NCBI RefSeq assembly: GCF_013402795.1
Contig: NZ_CP058595.1
Coordinates: forward strand, 2,389,848-2,453,847
DNA: 64,000 nt
Direction of reading: 5' to 3'
From: Costertonia aggregata
GTDB lineage: Bacteria > Bacteroidota > Bacteroidia > Flavobacteriales > Flavobacteriaceae
Part shown: positions 43,127 through 53,115 of the stretch, piece by piece
Layout: the number at the start of each line of letters is the position of its first letter
Numbering within the stretch: position 1 is the first letter of the stretch
Made by a program: the position numbers and the translations under genes
Notes under the pieces: generated by a model
What the model was told of the DNA's origin: nothing
What the model saw: only the letters and a program-made list of their open reading frames with translations
Databases searched by the model: none

Positions 43127-43914
43127 CTACCAGCCACCAGAAGCACCACCGCCACCAAAACCGCCGCCACCGAAACCTCCGCCAAAGCCACCACCACTGA
43201 ATCCGCCTCCGCCAAAACCTCCACTGGAACTACCTCCGCGCCCCATATTGCTTAGGATGATTATATCCCAAGGATTTAAGCCAGAACCTCTACCACCGCG
43301 ATCATTACGATCACCCTTGTTTTTTCTGTTCCAAAGTATGATCAATACGACCAAAAAAATGATAAAAGGTAAAAAGGCATCATAAGGTAGACCATCGTTA
43401 AAACTTCGGTCTTCTTTGAACTTACCGTTGAGCGCTTCAAAAATAGCATCGGCACCCTTATCCAATCCATTATAATAATTCCCGGATTTAAATTGGGGAA
43501 TGATAACGGTCTCTATTATTTTTCGGGATAATGCATCGGTCAATCGTTCTTCGACCCCATAACCGGTGTTAATGGCGATTCTTCTGTCTGATTTCGCCAA
43601 TAAAACGAGAATACCGTTGTCTTCTTTTGCTTGGCCGATACCCCATTTTTGCCCCCATTGGGCACCTAAAAAATTGATGTTTTCCCCTTTGGTCGAATTA
43701 ATGATCGCCACCACGATTTGTGTAGACGTACTATCGGCATAACGAACCAGCTTTTGTTGCAATGTATTTTTTTGTGGAACCGATAGTAAGTTTACGTAAT
43801 CATATACACTTGTCTGTTGGGACTTATTAGGTTTGGAGGGGATTTGAAATTGCGCATAGGAAAAAGCACAACAGAGTAATAAAAAAACGTAATGCTATCC
43901 TTTGGATATTTCAT
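43127..43914 (-). CDS. TPM-domain protein (YgcG family) with out-of-frame signal peptide
   Basis: The C-terminal ~211 residues (from 43762) hold a TPM domain (STQIVVAIINSTKGENINFL, GILVLLAKSDRRIAINTGYG), a membrane helix (YDAFLPFIIFLVVLIILW) and a Gly/Ser-rich tail. The upstream frame continues to FLLLCCAFSYAQFQIPSKP, an obvious signal peptide, but no start codon exists in that frame. A good start, ATG 43914 (MKYPKDSIT), lies one base out of frame; an eighth T in the seven-T run near 43881-43887 would join them. This is probably a homopolymer frameshift or sequencing error. It overlaps the second TPM gene by 20 bp. Confidence 0.7.
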
Positions 43915-44332
43915 TGCTCAACTCGTTTTCATCATTATGTTTCCAAGGAAAATGGTCTTCTAGCTCCTTTCCTGTTTTTAATACGCCTTCAATAATACCC
44001 TGTTTAAACTCCCCTTCTTTGAAGTATCGCTGTATGGTATCCTTAGTGGCGTTCCAAAAATTTTCGGGTACTACTTTGTCGATTCCCTTATCGCCATGAA
44101 TTGCAAATTTTTTATCATGCACCGCAATATAAATGAGCACTCCATTTTCATCTTTGGTATTGTCCATTTTGAGGTAATGAAAGAGTTCCCTGGTTCTTTC
44201 GTAATGATCAAGTTCAGTATGTGCCTCGATGTGTACCCTAATCTCACCTGAGGTATTTTTCTCGGCCTCAAGAATGGCACCAACGATTTCTTGCTCTTCT
44301 TCTTGTGTTAAAAAATCCTCTACTTTGGACAT
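43895..44332 (-). CDS. TPM-domain protein
   Basis: A 145-residue protein with a TPM (TLP18.3/Psb32/MOLO1) domain and no signal peptide: EEEQEIVGAILEAEKNTSGE, NGVLIYIAVHDKKFAIHGDKG and FKQGIIEGVLKTGKELEDHF. It sits between LemA and the second TPM gene in a minus-strand cluster; lemA-TPM-TPM blocks are common in Bacteroidota and are linked to membrane quality control. Confidence 0.88.
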   Translation of the reverse strand: MSKVEDFLTQEEEQEIVGAILEAEKNTSGEIRVHIEAHTELDHYERTRELFHYLKMDNTKDENGVLIYIAVHDKKFAIHGDKGIDKVVPENFWNATKDTIQRYFKEGEFKQGIIEGVLKTGKELEDHFPWKHNDENELSNEISKG

Positions 44333-44346
44333 TTTTCTTTTTTGTA

Positions 44347-44946
44347 CTAGTTAAATTTAAAATTCACATCGGGAGCATTCTCTGAACCCGGTTTAGAACT
44401 GAAAAGGGCAAGCGGGTCAAAATCGGCAATATTGGCTATGATATTGGTGGGGATTTTTTCAATTTTAATATTATATTCCCCAGCAAGTTCGTTGAACCTA
44501 TTGCGTTCTACGTTTATTCTGTTTTCTGTGCCTTCCAACTGGGACTGTAATTCTAAAAAATTTTGATTGGCTTTCAAGTCCGGATATCTTTCTACGGTAA
44601 CCAATAGTCGTGAAAGGGCAGAGGATAGTCCACTTTGGGCTTCTTGAAAAGCGGCCAGTTTTTCGGGGGTCAGGTTATTGACGTCAATATTGGTAGCGGT
44701 CGCTTTTGATCTCGCTTCTATGACATCTTTTAAGGTGCCTCTTTCAAAATCGGCGGCACCTTGTACCGTTTTTACCAAGTTGCCGATGAGGTCGCTTCTA
44801 CGTTGATAGGAACTTTCTACATTGGCCCACTGTTTTGTGGCTTGGCCCTTCATATCAACGAGTGTATTATTGGTGTTTACGTACCACATACCTAGGACAA
44901 CGGCCAGGCTTACTATAACGATTATAGGGATTAGTGTTTTTTTCAT
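44347..44946 (-). CDS. LemA-family protein
   Basis: A 199-residue protein with one N-terminal membrane helix (LIPIIVIVSLAVVLGMWYV) and the LemA helical body: QWANVESSYQRRSDLIGNLV, PEKLAAFQEAQSGLSSALSR, LLVTVERYPDLKANQNFLEL, FNELAGEYNIKIEKIPTNI. It is predicted to be an inner-membrane protein with a periplasmic four-helix domain. It heads the lemA-TPM-TPM cluster. Confidence 0.93.
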   Translation of the reverse strand: MKKTLIPIIVIVSLAVVLGMWYVNTNNTLVDMKGQATKQWANVESSYQRRSDLIGNLVKTVQGAADFERGTLKDVIEARSKATATNIDVNNLTPEKLAAFQEAQSGLSSALSRLLVTVERYPDLKANQNFLELQSQLEGTENRINVERNRFNELAGEYNIKIEKIPTNIIANIADFDPLALFSSKPGSENAPDVNFKFN

Positions 44947-45013
44947 TTTATTGGTGTTTATTGATTATCGGTGTTAAAGGAAATAAAGGTATAAAAAGGA
45001 CACTGCTCTACGG

Positions 45014-45343
45014 TTACAGTTGATTTTTTATTTTGAGTAGTTCGGCTTTTACCATTTCCAGCTTCTGGATGACCTCAAAATTGGATAAAGTTTTTTGGCG
45101 TTCCTCTTTTAAGTGAATTTTGGCACCTTCCAAGGTAAACCCTCTTTCCTTCACCAGGTGGTAGATCAGTTGAAGGTTTTGAATGTCCTTAGGAGTGAAT
45201 TTTCGGTTTCCTTTGGCATTTTTTTTGGGTTGAAGTACATCAAACTCCTTTTCCCAAAATCTTATCAAAGAGGTATTTACGCCAAAGGCCTCGGCTACTT
45301 CGCCAATACCGTAATATCTTTTTTCGGGAAGTTCTATATGCAT
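45014..45343 (-). CDS. MerR-family transcriptional regulator
   Basis: A 109-residue regulator with an N-terminal winged-helix MerR domain (YYGIGEVAEAFGVNTSLIRF, WEKEF) and a helical C-terminus ending in a coiled-coil. It lacks a ligand-binding domain. Its start codon shares one base with the stop of the M23 peptidase gene, so they are translationally linked. Small MerR proteins next to M23 peptidases are common in Flavobacteriia. Confidence 0.9.
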   Translation of the reverse strand: MHIELPEKRYYGIGEVAEAFGVNTSLIRFWEKEFDVLQPKKNAKGNRKFTPKDIQNLQLIYHLVKERGFTLEGAKIHLKEERQKTLSNFEVIQKLEMVKAELLKIKNQL

Positions 45344-46320
45344 TAATCCAAGGATTGGTTTTCTTGATTGGCGTATTTCAGCATGTTCTCAAACTCTTTT
45401 GCGGTCAAACTTCCATAGTAAAAGTTAATGGGGTTGATACGTTCACCATCCTTAAAAACCTCATAATGCAGATGCGGAGCTTCGGACCGCCCGGTGCTGC
45501 CCACAAAACCGATGAGGTCACCTCGTTTTACCTTTTGCCCAGGTTTTACGTTGTACTTGCTCAAATGTGCATAGAGTGTCATATAGCCATACCCGTGATC
45601 TACCCGAATATGTTTACCGTAGCCGGAAGAGTTATTGTCGGCCCGAGTGACCTTGCCATCGCCACTGGCGTAAATAGGCGTTCCCTTGGGAGCGGTAAAG
45701 TCCATACCCCAATGCATTTTTCTAGCTTTGGTAAAAGGGTCGGAACGCCACCCGTACCCAGATGCCATTCGTGTCAATTCTTCGTTGTTTATGGGTTGTA
45801 TGGCCGGTATTGCGGCAAGTAGCTCTTCTTTTTCCTCTGCCAGTTTTGTGATTTCGTCCAAAGATTTGGATTGTATGACCATTTGTTTTTGGATGATATC
45901 CATCTGTTTGGTCGTCTCGATAATCATTTCCGAATTGTTGAAACCTTCCAGTGATTTGTATCTGTTGATACCTCCAAAACCGGCCCTGCGTTGCTCTTCG
46001 GGTATGGGGTTGGCCTCAAAATATAAGCGATAAATATTGTTGTCCCTATCCTCTATATTGGCAAGAACTTGTTCCATCTGTCCCATTTTTTTGTTCAATA
46101 GCTCAAATTGAAGCTCATAATTTTTCACTTCGCGTTGCAAGGACAGTTCTTTGGGCGTGTTGAGTATATCGGTATTTAGGAGAATGGTAAGGCCTAGAAG
46201 TCCAAAAAGCATAGACCCCAAAAAAAATAGGCCTATATTCCTGTATTTTTTGGATTTCTTCGGTTCAATCTTTCGGTACGAAAGAGTGTCCGGGTCATAA
46301 TAGTACTTTACCTTAGACAT
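45343..46320 (-). CDS. M23-family cell-wall endopeptidase
   Basis: A 325-residue protein with an N-terminal membrane helix (residues ~29-48, IGLFFLGSMLFGLLGLTILL), a coiled-coil region (60-160) and a C-terminal LytM/M23 peptidase domain. The zinc ligands are visible in MHWGMDFTAPKGTPIYASG (H ~205, D ~209) and APHLHYEVF (HxH, ~283). It is probably a peptidoglycan hydrolase. It is transcribed divergently from alaS. Confidence 0.93.
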   Translation of the reverse strand: MSKVKYYYDPDTLSYRKIEPKKSKKYRNIGLFFLGSMLFGLLGLTILLNTDILNTPKELSLQREVKNYELQFELLNKKMGQMEQVLANIEDRDNNIYRLYFEANPIPEEQRRAGFGGINRYKSLEGFNNSEMIIETTKQMDIIQKQMVIQSKSLDEITKLAEEKEELLAAIPAIQPINNEELTRMASGYGWRSDPFTKARKMHWGMDFTAPKGTPIYASGDGKVTRADNNSSGYGKHIRVDHGYGYMTLYAHLSKYNVKPGQKVKRGDLIGFVGSTGRSEAPHLHYEVFKDGERINPINFYYGSLTAKEFENMLKYANQENQSLD

Positions 46321-46424
46321 AAATGGATTTTATCCTATTTTTGTGCATCCGTTTTATGATAACAAACAAATATAAAAATTGTTTTGCATAAAGCGTTAAA
46401 ATTATCAAAAGCTTACCGTTTTCT

Positions 46425-49040
46425 ATGAGGTCAAAGGATGTAAGAACAAAATTTTTAAACTTTTTTAAGGAAAAAGGGCATCATATTGTGCCTTCTGCCC
46501 CGATGGTCATAAAAAACGACCCTACATTGATGTTCACCAATGCGGGGATGAACCAATTTAAAGAGTTTTTTCTAGGCAATACCGTTCCCAAAAACAAAAG
46601 GGTATCGGATACCCAAAAATGCCTTAGGGTAAGCGGAAAGCACAATGACCTTGAAGAAGTAGGGAAAGACACCTATCACCATACCATGTTCGAAATGTTG
46701 GGCAACTGGAGTTTTGGCGATTATTTCAAAAAAGAGGCTATTGCGTGGGCTTGGGAATTGTTGACCGATGTTTTAAAGATCGATAAAGATTGCCTATACG
46801 TATCGGTCTTTGAAGGCAGCAATGATGCTGATAATCTTGAAATGGATAGGGAGGCTTTTGGGCTGTGGAAAGCTATTGTGCCCGAGGATAGAATTATCAT
46901 GGGCAACAAAAAGGATAATTTTTGGGAAATGGGCGAGCAGGGCCCTTGCGGCCCCTGCTCAGAAATACACGTGGATATACGCCCTGAGGAAGAAAAGGCC
47001 AAGGTTTCCGGTGCATCATTGGTCAATCAAGACCATCCCGAGGTTGTAGAGATATGGAACTTGGTATTTATGCAATACAATCGCAAGGCCAATGGCAGCC
47101 TAGAGCCTTTGCCGGCCAAACATGTTGATACGGGTATGGGTTTTGAACGCCTGTGCATGGTCTTGCAAGGGGTGCGCTCCAATTATGATACCGATGTTTT
47201 CACCCCCATTATTCGTGAAATTGAGACCATTACCAATACCAAATACGGTATTTCGGAGGAAAATGATATCGCCATACGGGTCATAGCAGACCATATTCGT
47301 GCTGTGGCCTTTTCAATCGCAGACGGACAATTGCCGAGCAACACCGGGGCAGGCTATGTAATTAGAAGAATACTGCGACGCGCCATACGGTATGGTTTTA
47401 CGTTCTTGAATACAAAAGAACCGTTCATGTACCGCTTGGTCAAAGTATTGACGGAAAGTATGGGAAGTGCTTTCCCTGAATTGAAAGAACAGCTTCAATT
47501 GATCGAAAATGTGGTCAAGGAAGAAGAGCATTCTTTTTTGAAGACCCTGGAACAGGGCTTGGTGTTATTGGATAGCGTAATTTCAAATACCAATGGTAAA
47601 ACAGTAGATGGGCGCAAAGCCTTTGAATTATACGATACCTACGGTTTCCCCATAGATTTAACGGCTTTGATCTTATCCGAAAAAGGATACAGGCTTGATG
47701 AAAAGGGCTTCGATATGGCCATGCAGGAACAAAAGAACCGTTCCAAATCGGCTTCGGAAATTTCAAAAGAAGATTGGGTAGTTCTTTCAAATGACGCCGA
47801 ACAGGAGTTTGTAGGCTATGATATGTTGAAAGCCAACGTGAATTTGGTAAAATATAGAAAAGTTATTTCCAAAAAAGACGGGGAGCAATATCAAATGGTA
47901 TTCAATATGACCCCTTTTTATCCTGAAGGAGGGGGTCAAGTAGGGGATAAGGGGTACTTGGAAGAAGCCAACGGAAATGTGGTGTATATTATCGACACCA
48001 AAAAAGAAAACAATGAAATCATACACTTCTCCAAAGAACTTCCAAAAAACACGGCAGCATCCTTCAAAGCAGTCGTAGATAAAAAACAACGTGCACGAAC
48101 CGAAGCCAACCATACGGCCACACATTTGTTGCATCAAGCCCTGCGTGAGGTGCTCGGAACCCATGTAGAACAAAAAGGTTCCGCAGTGCATTCCAAATAC
48201 CTTCGGTTTGATTTTTCCCATTTTTCGAAGCTTACCGTAGATGAGTTAAGGGATGTCGAGAATTTTGTGAATGCACGTATCGAAGGTCAATTGCCGTTGC
48301 AGGAGCAAAGAAGTATTCCTATTGAAGAAGCAACAAAGCAAGGTGCCATGGCCTTGTTCGGTGAAAAATATGGGGATACGGTGCGAACTGTTCGCTTTGG
48401 GCAATCCATTGAACTTTGTGGTGGAACACACGTAAAGAATACGAGCGATATTTGGCATTTTAAGATAAGGTCCGAAGGTGCCGTAGCTGCCGGAATTCGA
48501 AGAATAGAAGCGATAACTTCCGATGCCGTAAAAGATTTTTACTTTGAAAGCAACAGGATGCTTTTTGAAATAAAAGATGCTTTGAACAACACGCAAGACC
48601 CAGTTAAATCTGTCGTTGCGCTCCAAGAGGAGAATACAAAATTGAAGAAGGAAATTGAAAGTCTTCTAAAGGATAAGGCCAAAAACTTGAAAGGCGATCT
48701 GTTGAACGAGTTATCAGAAATAAACGGGGTACGTTTTTTGGCCAAAAAGGTAGATTTGGATGCCGCTGCGATAAAGGACCTGTCTTTTGAAATGGGTCAG
48801 AATCAAGATAATCTATTTTTGCTTTTTGGAACGGAGCAGAACGGTAAAGCGCTTTTGTCCTGTTACATATCAAAAGATTTGGTAGCTTCAAAAAACCTGA
48901 ATGCGGGAACAATAGTTCGCGAATTGGGTAAGTTTGTCCAAGGCGGTGGTGGTGGGCAACCTTTCTTTGCGACCGCAGGGGGCAAAAACCCTAACGGTAT
49001 AGATGAAGCTTTGGAAAAGGCGCAAGCATATATCAATTAA
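46425..49040 (+). CDS. alaS: Alanyl-tRNA synthetase
   Basis: An 871-residue class II synthetase. The catalytic core starts at residue 1 ([17 protein letters not shown]). The editing domain carries [16 protein letters not shown] (~563-578) and the CGGTHV motif (~664), and a C-terminal C-Ala domain ([16 protein letters not shown]) ends the protein. Length is normal. It is the first gene after the divergent M23 gene. Confidence 0.97.
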   Translation: MRSKDVRTKFLNFFKEKGHHIVPSAPMVIKNDPTLMFTNAGMNQFKEFFLGNTVPKNKRVSDTQKCLRVSGKHNDLEEVGKDTYHHTMFEMLGNWSFGDYFKKEAIAWAWELLTDVLKIDKDCLYVSVFEGSNDADNLEMDREAFGLWKAIVPEDRIIMGNKKDNFWEMGEQGPCGPCSEIHVDIRPEEEKAKVSGASLVNQDHPEVVEIWNLVFMQYNRKANGSLEPLPAKHVDTGMGFERLCMVLQGVRSNYDTDVFTPIIREIETITNTKYGISEENDIAIRVIADHIRAVAFSIADGQLPSNTGAGYVIRRILRRAIRYGFTFLNTKEPFMYRLVKVLTESMGSAFPELKEQLQLIENVVKEEEHSFLKTLEQGLVLLDSVISNTNGKTVDGRKAFELYDTYGFPIDLTALILSEKGYRLDEKGFDMAMQEQKNRSKSASEISKEDWVVLSNDAEQEFVGYDMLKANVNLVKYRKVISKKDGEQYQMVFNMTPFYPEGGGQVGDKGYLEEANGNVVYIIDTKKENNEIIHFSKELPKNTAASFKAVVDKKQRARTEANHTATHLLHQALREVLGTHVEQKGSAVHSKYLRFDFSHFSKLTVDELRDVENFVNARIEGQLPLQEQRSIPIEEATKQGAMALFGEKYGDTVRTVRFGQSIELCGGTHVKNTSDIWHFKIRSEGAVAAGIRRIEAITSDAVKDFYFESNRMLFEIKDALNNTQDPVKSVVALQEENTKLKKEIESLLKDKAKNLKGDLLNELSEINGVRFLAKKVDLDAAAIKDLSFEMGQNQDNLFLLFGTEQNGKALLSCYISKDLVASKNLNAGTIVRELGKFVQGGGGGQPFFATAGGKNPNGIDEALEKAQAYIN

Positions 49041-49100
49041 CAGTTTTCGTTTGTAGCGAACGAAATCGAAAGCTATCACCGCTTATTGTAAACCGATACG

Positions 49101-50072
49101 ATGAAACTTCAGACCCAAATTCCGTTATCGATAGCAAATCATCAAATTGATTATGATAGCCGACTGGTACTCTTGGGTTCATGCTTTTCAGAAAATATTG
49201 GCGCAAAGTTCAACTATTTTAAGTTCAGGTCGTTTCAAAACCCGTTTGGGGTATTGTTTCATCCTTTGGCGATTGAGAAGCTGATTGAAAAGTCGGTCAC
49301 GCAAGAAGAGTATTCAGAAGATGACATCTTCTTTTTTAATGAACGCTGGCTTTGTTTTGACGCGCATTCCGATTTAAACGATAGTTCAAAAGAAAATCTT
49401 TTGAACACATTAAAAAATGCTTTAAAACATACGCATCAACAACTCAAGCAGGCTACCCATATTTTTATAACATTGGGCACATCGTGGGTCTATAAAAAAA
49501 AAGACAGGGATATTATCGTTGCCAATTGCCACAAGGTGCCCCAAAAGGAGTTTTCAAAAGAAATACTTTCCGTTCAAGAGATAACGGCGAGTTTAAAAAA
49601 CACTATTGAACTAATTCGTAAGGTAAACCGTACGGCCCAAATCGTATTTACGGTTTCGCCGGTACGGCACATAAAAGATGGGTTTACGAACAACCAAAGA
49701 AGTAAGGCGCATTTGATGACCGCAATTCAGTCTATTTTGCACCATCATAACAAAGAAGGTTTGGATTATTTTCCTAGCTACGAAATTATGATGGACGAGC
49801 TAAGGGACTATCGTTTTTACGCATCCGATATGGTGCATCCCAATGAATTGGCCATTGATTACATTTGGGAAAAGTTCAAATGCACTTGGATCCAAGAAAA
49901 TGTACATGCAGTAATGAGCAAGGTTGAAACCATTCAAAAAGGGTTGGGACACAAGCCTTTTCACCCTGATTCTATTGAGCACCAAAATTTCTTAAAATCG
50001 CTTCGCGAGAAAATAAAAAAAATTCAAAAAGATTTTCCACAAATTATTTTTGAACACAGTATGGACTTCTGA
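49101..50072 (+). CDS. GSCFA-domain protein
   Basis: A 323-residue protein with the GSCFA motif itself near residue 24 (LLGSCFSENIG) and the conserved blocks FQNPFGVLFHPLAI, HIFITLGTSWVYK and VHPNELAIDYIWEKF. GSCFA proteins are SGNH-like, widespread in Bacteroidota, and of unknown substrate; a hydrolase/esterase role is likely. It follows alaS by 60 bp. Confidence 0.93.
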   Translation: MKLQTQIPLSIANHQIDYDSRLVLLGSCFSENIGAKFNYFKFRSFQNPFGVLFHPLAIEKLIEKSVTQEEYSEDDIFFFNERWLCFDAHSDLNDSSKENLLNTLKNALKHTHQQLKQATHIFITLGTSWVYKKKDRDIIVANCHKVPQKEFSKEILSVQEITASLKNTIELIRKVNRTAQIVFTVSPVRHIKDGFTNNQRSKAHLMTAIQSILHHHNKEGLDYFPSYEIMMDELRDYRFYASDMVHPNELAIDYIWEKFKCTWIQENVHAVMSKVETIQKGLGHKPFHPDSIEHQNFLKSLREKIKKIQKDFPQIIFEHSMDF

Positions 50073-50163
50073 ATTATCGTATTCCTACTGCGTTTTCAAT
50101 TCAAATTGAATATTTTGTGCATATCTTTAAACCTATTAATATCAAGTTGACGAAATCGATAAC

Positions 50164-50655
50164 ATGAAATTGAAGTTTTATTTTTTATGTGTATTCTTAA
50201 GTATATTATTTCTAAGCTGTTCCTCTTCAGCCGAAGATGGTCCTGCTGATGGTGAGTTTATAAGGGCGACCGTGGAAAATGTTTCGTTTGAATCATCGGA
50301 TGTTTCAGATGGTGCCACCGCATCTAAGATAGATGGTGGTAGTTTTATAACGTTCATAGTACAAGGTTTTGATAGTGCCGGTAACAGTTTGGTCATTGTA
50401 GTGCCAGAATATAGTGGTCCTGGAAGCTATGATTTAGGTAATGACAACGGCGGTTTTATGGCATCTGGTTTTTTTGGGAACCAGGAAACGGGATGGAGTT
50501 CTGTAAATGATGGTGGCTCAGGTTCGGTTACTGTTTTGACTGATGAATCTGGGGAAACAACAGGTAGGTTTGAGTTTATAGGGACGCAGAGTGATAATGC
50601 CGTTTCAACACGAAGTATAACAGATGGCAGATTTAGGGTGAATTTCGAAAACTGA
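50164..50655 (+). CDS. DUF6252-like lipoprotein
   Basis: A 163-residue protein with an SPII signal (MKLKFYFLCVFLSILFLSC, lipobox LSC). The body is rich in Gly, Ser and Asp (GGSFITFIVQGFDSAGNSLV, GRFRVNFEN) and is probably a beta-rich surface domain of the Bacteroidota DUF6252 type. Function unknown. It is followed eight bases later by the DUF4230 gene. Confidence 0.72.
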   Translation: MKLKFYFLCVFLSILFLSCSSSAEDGPADGEFIRATVENVSFESSDVSDGATASKIDGGSFITFIVQGFDSAGNSLVIVVPEYSGPGSYDLGNDNGGFMASGFFGNQETGWSSVNDGGSGSVTVLTDESGETTGRFEFIGTQSDNAVSTRSITDGRFRVNFEN

Positions 50656-50663
50656 TAAGTTTA

Positions 50664-51281
50664 ATGAAAAAAGTTTTAGCGGGCGTTATCATAACCTTGG
50701 CCTTTGTGTTGATATATCGTTCTTGTAGTGAGGATAAAACTGAAAAATCCATCCTTAAAGAAGACTCAATGTTGATACAGCAACAGATAAACAATGTGTC
50801 AAAATTGATAGTGACCGAAGGCCATTTTGCCGAAGTATATAATTATAAAGATTCCAAGGAGCTTTTTGGCGCATTGATTTCTGCCGATAAAAAAGCTCTA
50901 GTGGTGGTAAATGCAGAAGTTACCATAGCCTATGATTTAAGTAAGATAGATTTTGAAATTGATGAACCTACACGGACTTTGAGAATCAAGAGCATTCCAC
51001 AACCCGAAATAAGGCTAAATCCCGATTTTGAATATTATGATGTCACGGCAGATTATTTAAATCCGTTTAAGGCCAATGATTACAATACGATCAAAAATAC
51101 CGTTAAGTCATCTTTACTCAAAAAGATTGATGCATCTACATTACGTACAAACGCCGAAAACCGATTATTGAGCGAGCTTCAGAAGTTTTATGTATTGACC
51201 GGTTCAATGGGGTGGACCTTGGTATATGAAAACCAACCAATCCAAAACTTTGAACAAATTAAGCTCAATGCTGAATTTTAA
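50664..51281 (+). CDS. DUF4230-domain protein
   Basis: A 205-residue protein with an N-terminal membrane anchor (VLAGVIITLAFVLIYRSC) and a DUF4230 domain (VSKLIVTEGHFAEVYNYKDS, KALVVVNAEVTIAYDLSKID, ENRLLSELQKFYVL). Function unknown; DUF4230 proteins are common in Bacteroidota and Firmicutes. It overlaps the convergent aromatic amino acid hydroxylase by 17 bp. Confidence 0.85.
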   Translation: MKKVLAGVIITLAFVLIYRSCSEDKTEKSILKEDSMLIQQQINNVSKLIVTEGHFAEVYNYKDSKELFGALISADKKALVVVNAEVTIAYDLSKIDFEIDEPTRTLRIKSIPQPEIRLNPDFEYYDVTADYLNPFKANDYNTIKNTVKSSLLKKIDASTLRTNAENRLLSELQKFYVLTGSMGWTLVYENQPIQNFEQIKLNAEF

Positions 51282-53022
51282 GGGCTGAATTTACCAAAGT
51301 AACACCATCATCGATCAAATGCCCTACCTTGGGGTTGTGCTGCTTGATCGTTTCCAAATGGGAAAGGATTTCTTCAGCAAAATCAGTATCATTGTTTTGC
51401 ACGGCAAGCTCATACAGTTCTACAGATAACAACCAATCGTTCGGATAGTTTGCTTGAAGTTCGCTGAACACTTTATGGCGTGATATCGTGGTATTGATAC
51501 CTTCCCTAAAATGCCTGATTTGCTCGTAGTACATTTCCAACTTTTGACTGGCTTCGGAAACATGTGGTTTTATAGTAGTGGAAGTTACCGTATGGGTAAT
51601 CAGATCAAAGCTGGTCAAATCGGCTGGGCCGTTAAAGGCCGATACGATTTCCTGACCTACGGCCATATTGTATAATTCATTTTTTGAACTGAACAAAACA
51701 GTGTCATCATGTGTTACGGTACAATTTTTAAACGTAATCAAAATAATCTCTCCCCTTAAATTTCTCGTACCCGTAACGATTTCTCCCCTAACATTAATAT
51801 TGCCTTCAAATTCTAGATCTACTGTTTTCCCTTCGTAAATATTGTAGGCTTTCAGGTCTCGGGGCCCCATATCTTCAATGGCCAGGTTAATGCCTTTGAG
51901 CTTTCCTACGGGAGAACCAAATCCTGTATTGTGCTTAATCGTATCTTGGCCCACGAGTTCCTTTTCCCGATAGGCCAATGCAGATTTGCCCTTGGTCTGA
52001 AAATATACAGGTTTGCCCTTATAAGAGATGACCGATTCAAAGTTGCCAGATATCTGAAGTCCCGTACTGAGCTCTATAGTGCCCAGCTCCTTGGAATCTA
52101 TGAGTTTTTGAATACCGCTCAGCCCACCGGTTCGCAGTGCCATGGTATTGGCAAAATCTTCCAACACCTGACTCAAAAAAGCAAAATCCGGTGTAACGAA
52201 CAATTGGGGTTGGGGTTTGGTAATATCAAAAGCAGTATGTGCCGCTTTTATTGAATAAGGTATTTTTTTAACCTCTTTTGTCATACACCAAGCACTTTCG
52301 CCGATAGAGGATAAAAGGCCTGCCCCATAAATTTTAGGATTTTCAATTGTGCCGATCAAGCCATACTCAACGGTCCACCAGTGAAGATTTCGTATAAGTG
52401 CCATTTCACTGGGTTCGCCCATATTTTTTTGTAGGTCCTCAATATGTTTTTCAGCCGTATCAATTTCATCCTGCGGCGTTCCGGCGGCTTCTTTGATGAT
52501 GGATAAATGGCGTACTGCCTCGTACAGTTCGTAATCTTTTGCGCTTGAGATGGCTTTGGAGCCTATTTCTCCGAACCGCCTTAAATATTCCGCATATTCC
52601 GGATTGGCTATAATGGGTGCATGACCTGCGCCTTCGTGAATAATGTCGGGGGCGGGAGTGTATTCAATGTGCTCTAACTGGCGTATATCCGATGCTATTA
52701 CGAGAACATTGTAAGCCTGAAACTCCATAAATGCAGAAGGGGGGATAAACCCATCAACAGCAACCGCAGCCCATCCAATTTCCTTTAATATACGGTTCAT
52801 GCCATACATGTTGGGAATATGATTTATTGAAATCCCGGTTTTTTCAAGACCATCCAAATATGAGCTATGTGCCACCTTGCTTAAATAATCCACGTTTTTA
52901 CGCATCACATAACGCCAAACAGCTTGATTGATCGCTGTATACTCATCGTAATTCTGTGGTTTAACGTACTGCTTTAAGTGTTTGGGCAGTTTCTCCAGAA
53001 CAGGGTTGGATGTGTAGGACAT
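51265..53022 (-). CDS. Aromatic amino acid hydroxylase (phenylalanine 4-monooxygenase type)
   Basis: A 585-residue protein whose first ~320 residues are a biopterin-dependent aromatic amino acid hydroxylase. The iron ligands lie in IIHEGAGHAPIIANPEYAEY (two His, ~127 and ~132) and the third (Glu) downstream in HWWTVEYGLIGTIENP. The enzyme would convert phenylalanine to tyrosine. The C-terminal ~260 residues are an extra domain of unknown role (LSTGLQISGNFESVISYKGK, RGEIVTGTRNLRG). Fused versions occur in Bacteroidota. Confidence 0.9.
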   Translation of the reverse strand: MSYTSNPVLEKLPKHLKQYVKPQNYDEYTAINQAVWRYVMRKNVDYLSKVAHSSYLDGLEKTGISINHIPNMYGMNRILKEIGWAAVAVDGFIPPSAFMEFQAYNVLVIASDIRQLEHIEYTPAPDIIHEGAGHAPIIANPEYAEYLRRFGEIGSKAISSAKDYELYEAVRHLSIIKEAAGTPQDEIDTAEKHIEDLQKNMGEPSEMALIRNLHWWTVEYGLIGTIENPKIYGAGLLSSIGESAWCMTKEVKKIPYSIKAAHTAFDITKPQPQLFVTPDFAFLSQVLEDFANTMALRTGGLSGIQKLIDSKELGTIELSTGLQISGNFESVISYKGKPVYFQTKGKSALAYREKELVGQDTIKHNTGFGSPVGKLKGINLAIEDMGPRDLKAYNIYEGKTVDLEFEGNINVRGEIVTGTRNLRGEIILITFKNCTVTHDDTVLFSSKNELYNMAVGQEIVSAFNGPADLTSFDLITHTVTSTTIKPHVSEASQKLEMYYEQIRHFREGINTTISRHKVFSELQANYPNDWLLSVELYELAVQNNDTDFAEEILSHLETIKQHNPKVGHLIDDGVTLVNSALKIQH

Positions 53023-53054
53023 TCTCGCATTTATTTAGAACATAAAGGTACTAA

Positions 53055-53086
53055 AAAGCCTTCTATTTATAAATGTAGAAGGCTTT
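53055..53086 (-). terminator. Intrinsic terminator downstream of DUF4136 gene
   Basis: AAAGCCTTCTA (53055-53065) and TAGAAGGCTTT (53076-53086) form an 11-bp stem; T-rich sequence follows on the minus strand. It lies 30 bp past the DUF4136 stop. Confidence 0.75.
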
Positions 53087-53115
53087 GCTTTATATAAATT
53101 TATCAAAGGTAAAAT

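Noticed and set aside
43089-43385. Proline-rich plus-strand open frame
   Set aside because: It is the antisense of the Gly-rich tail of the TPM gene, so its proline bias is an artefact of reverse complementing GGN-rich codons.
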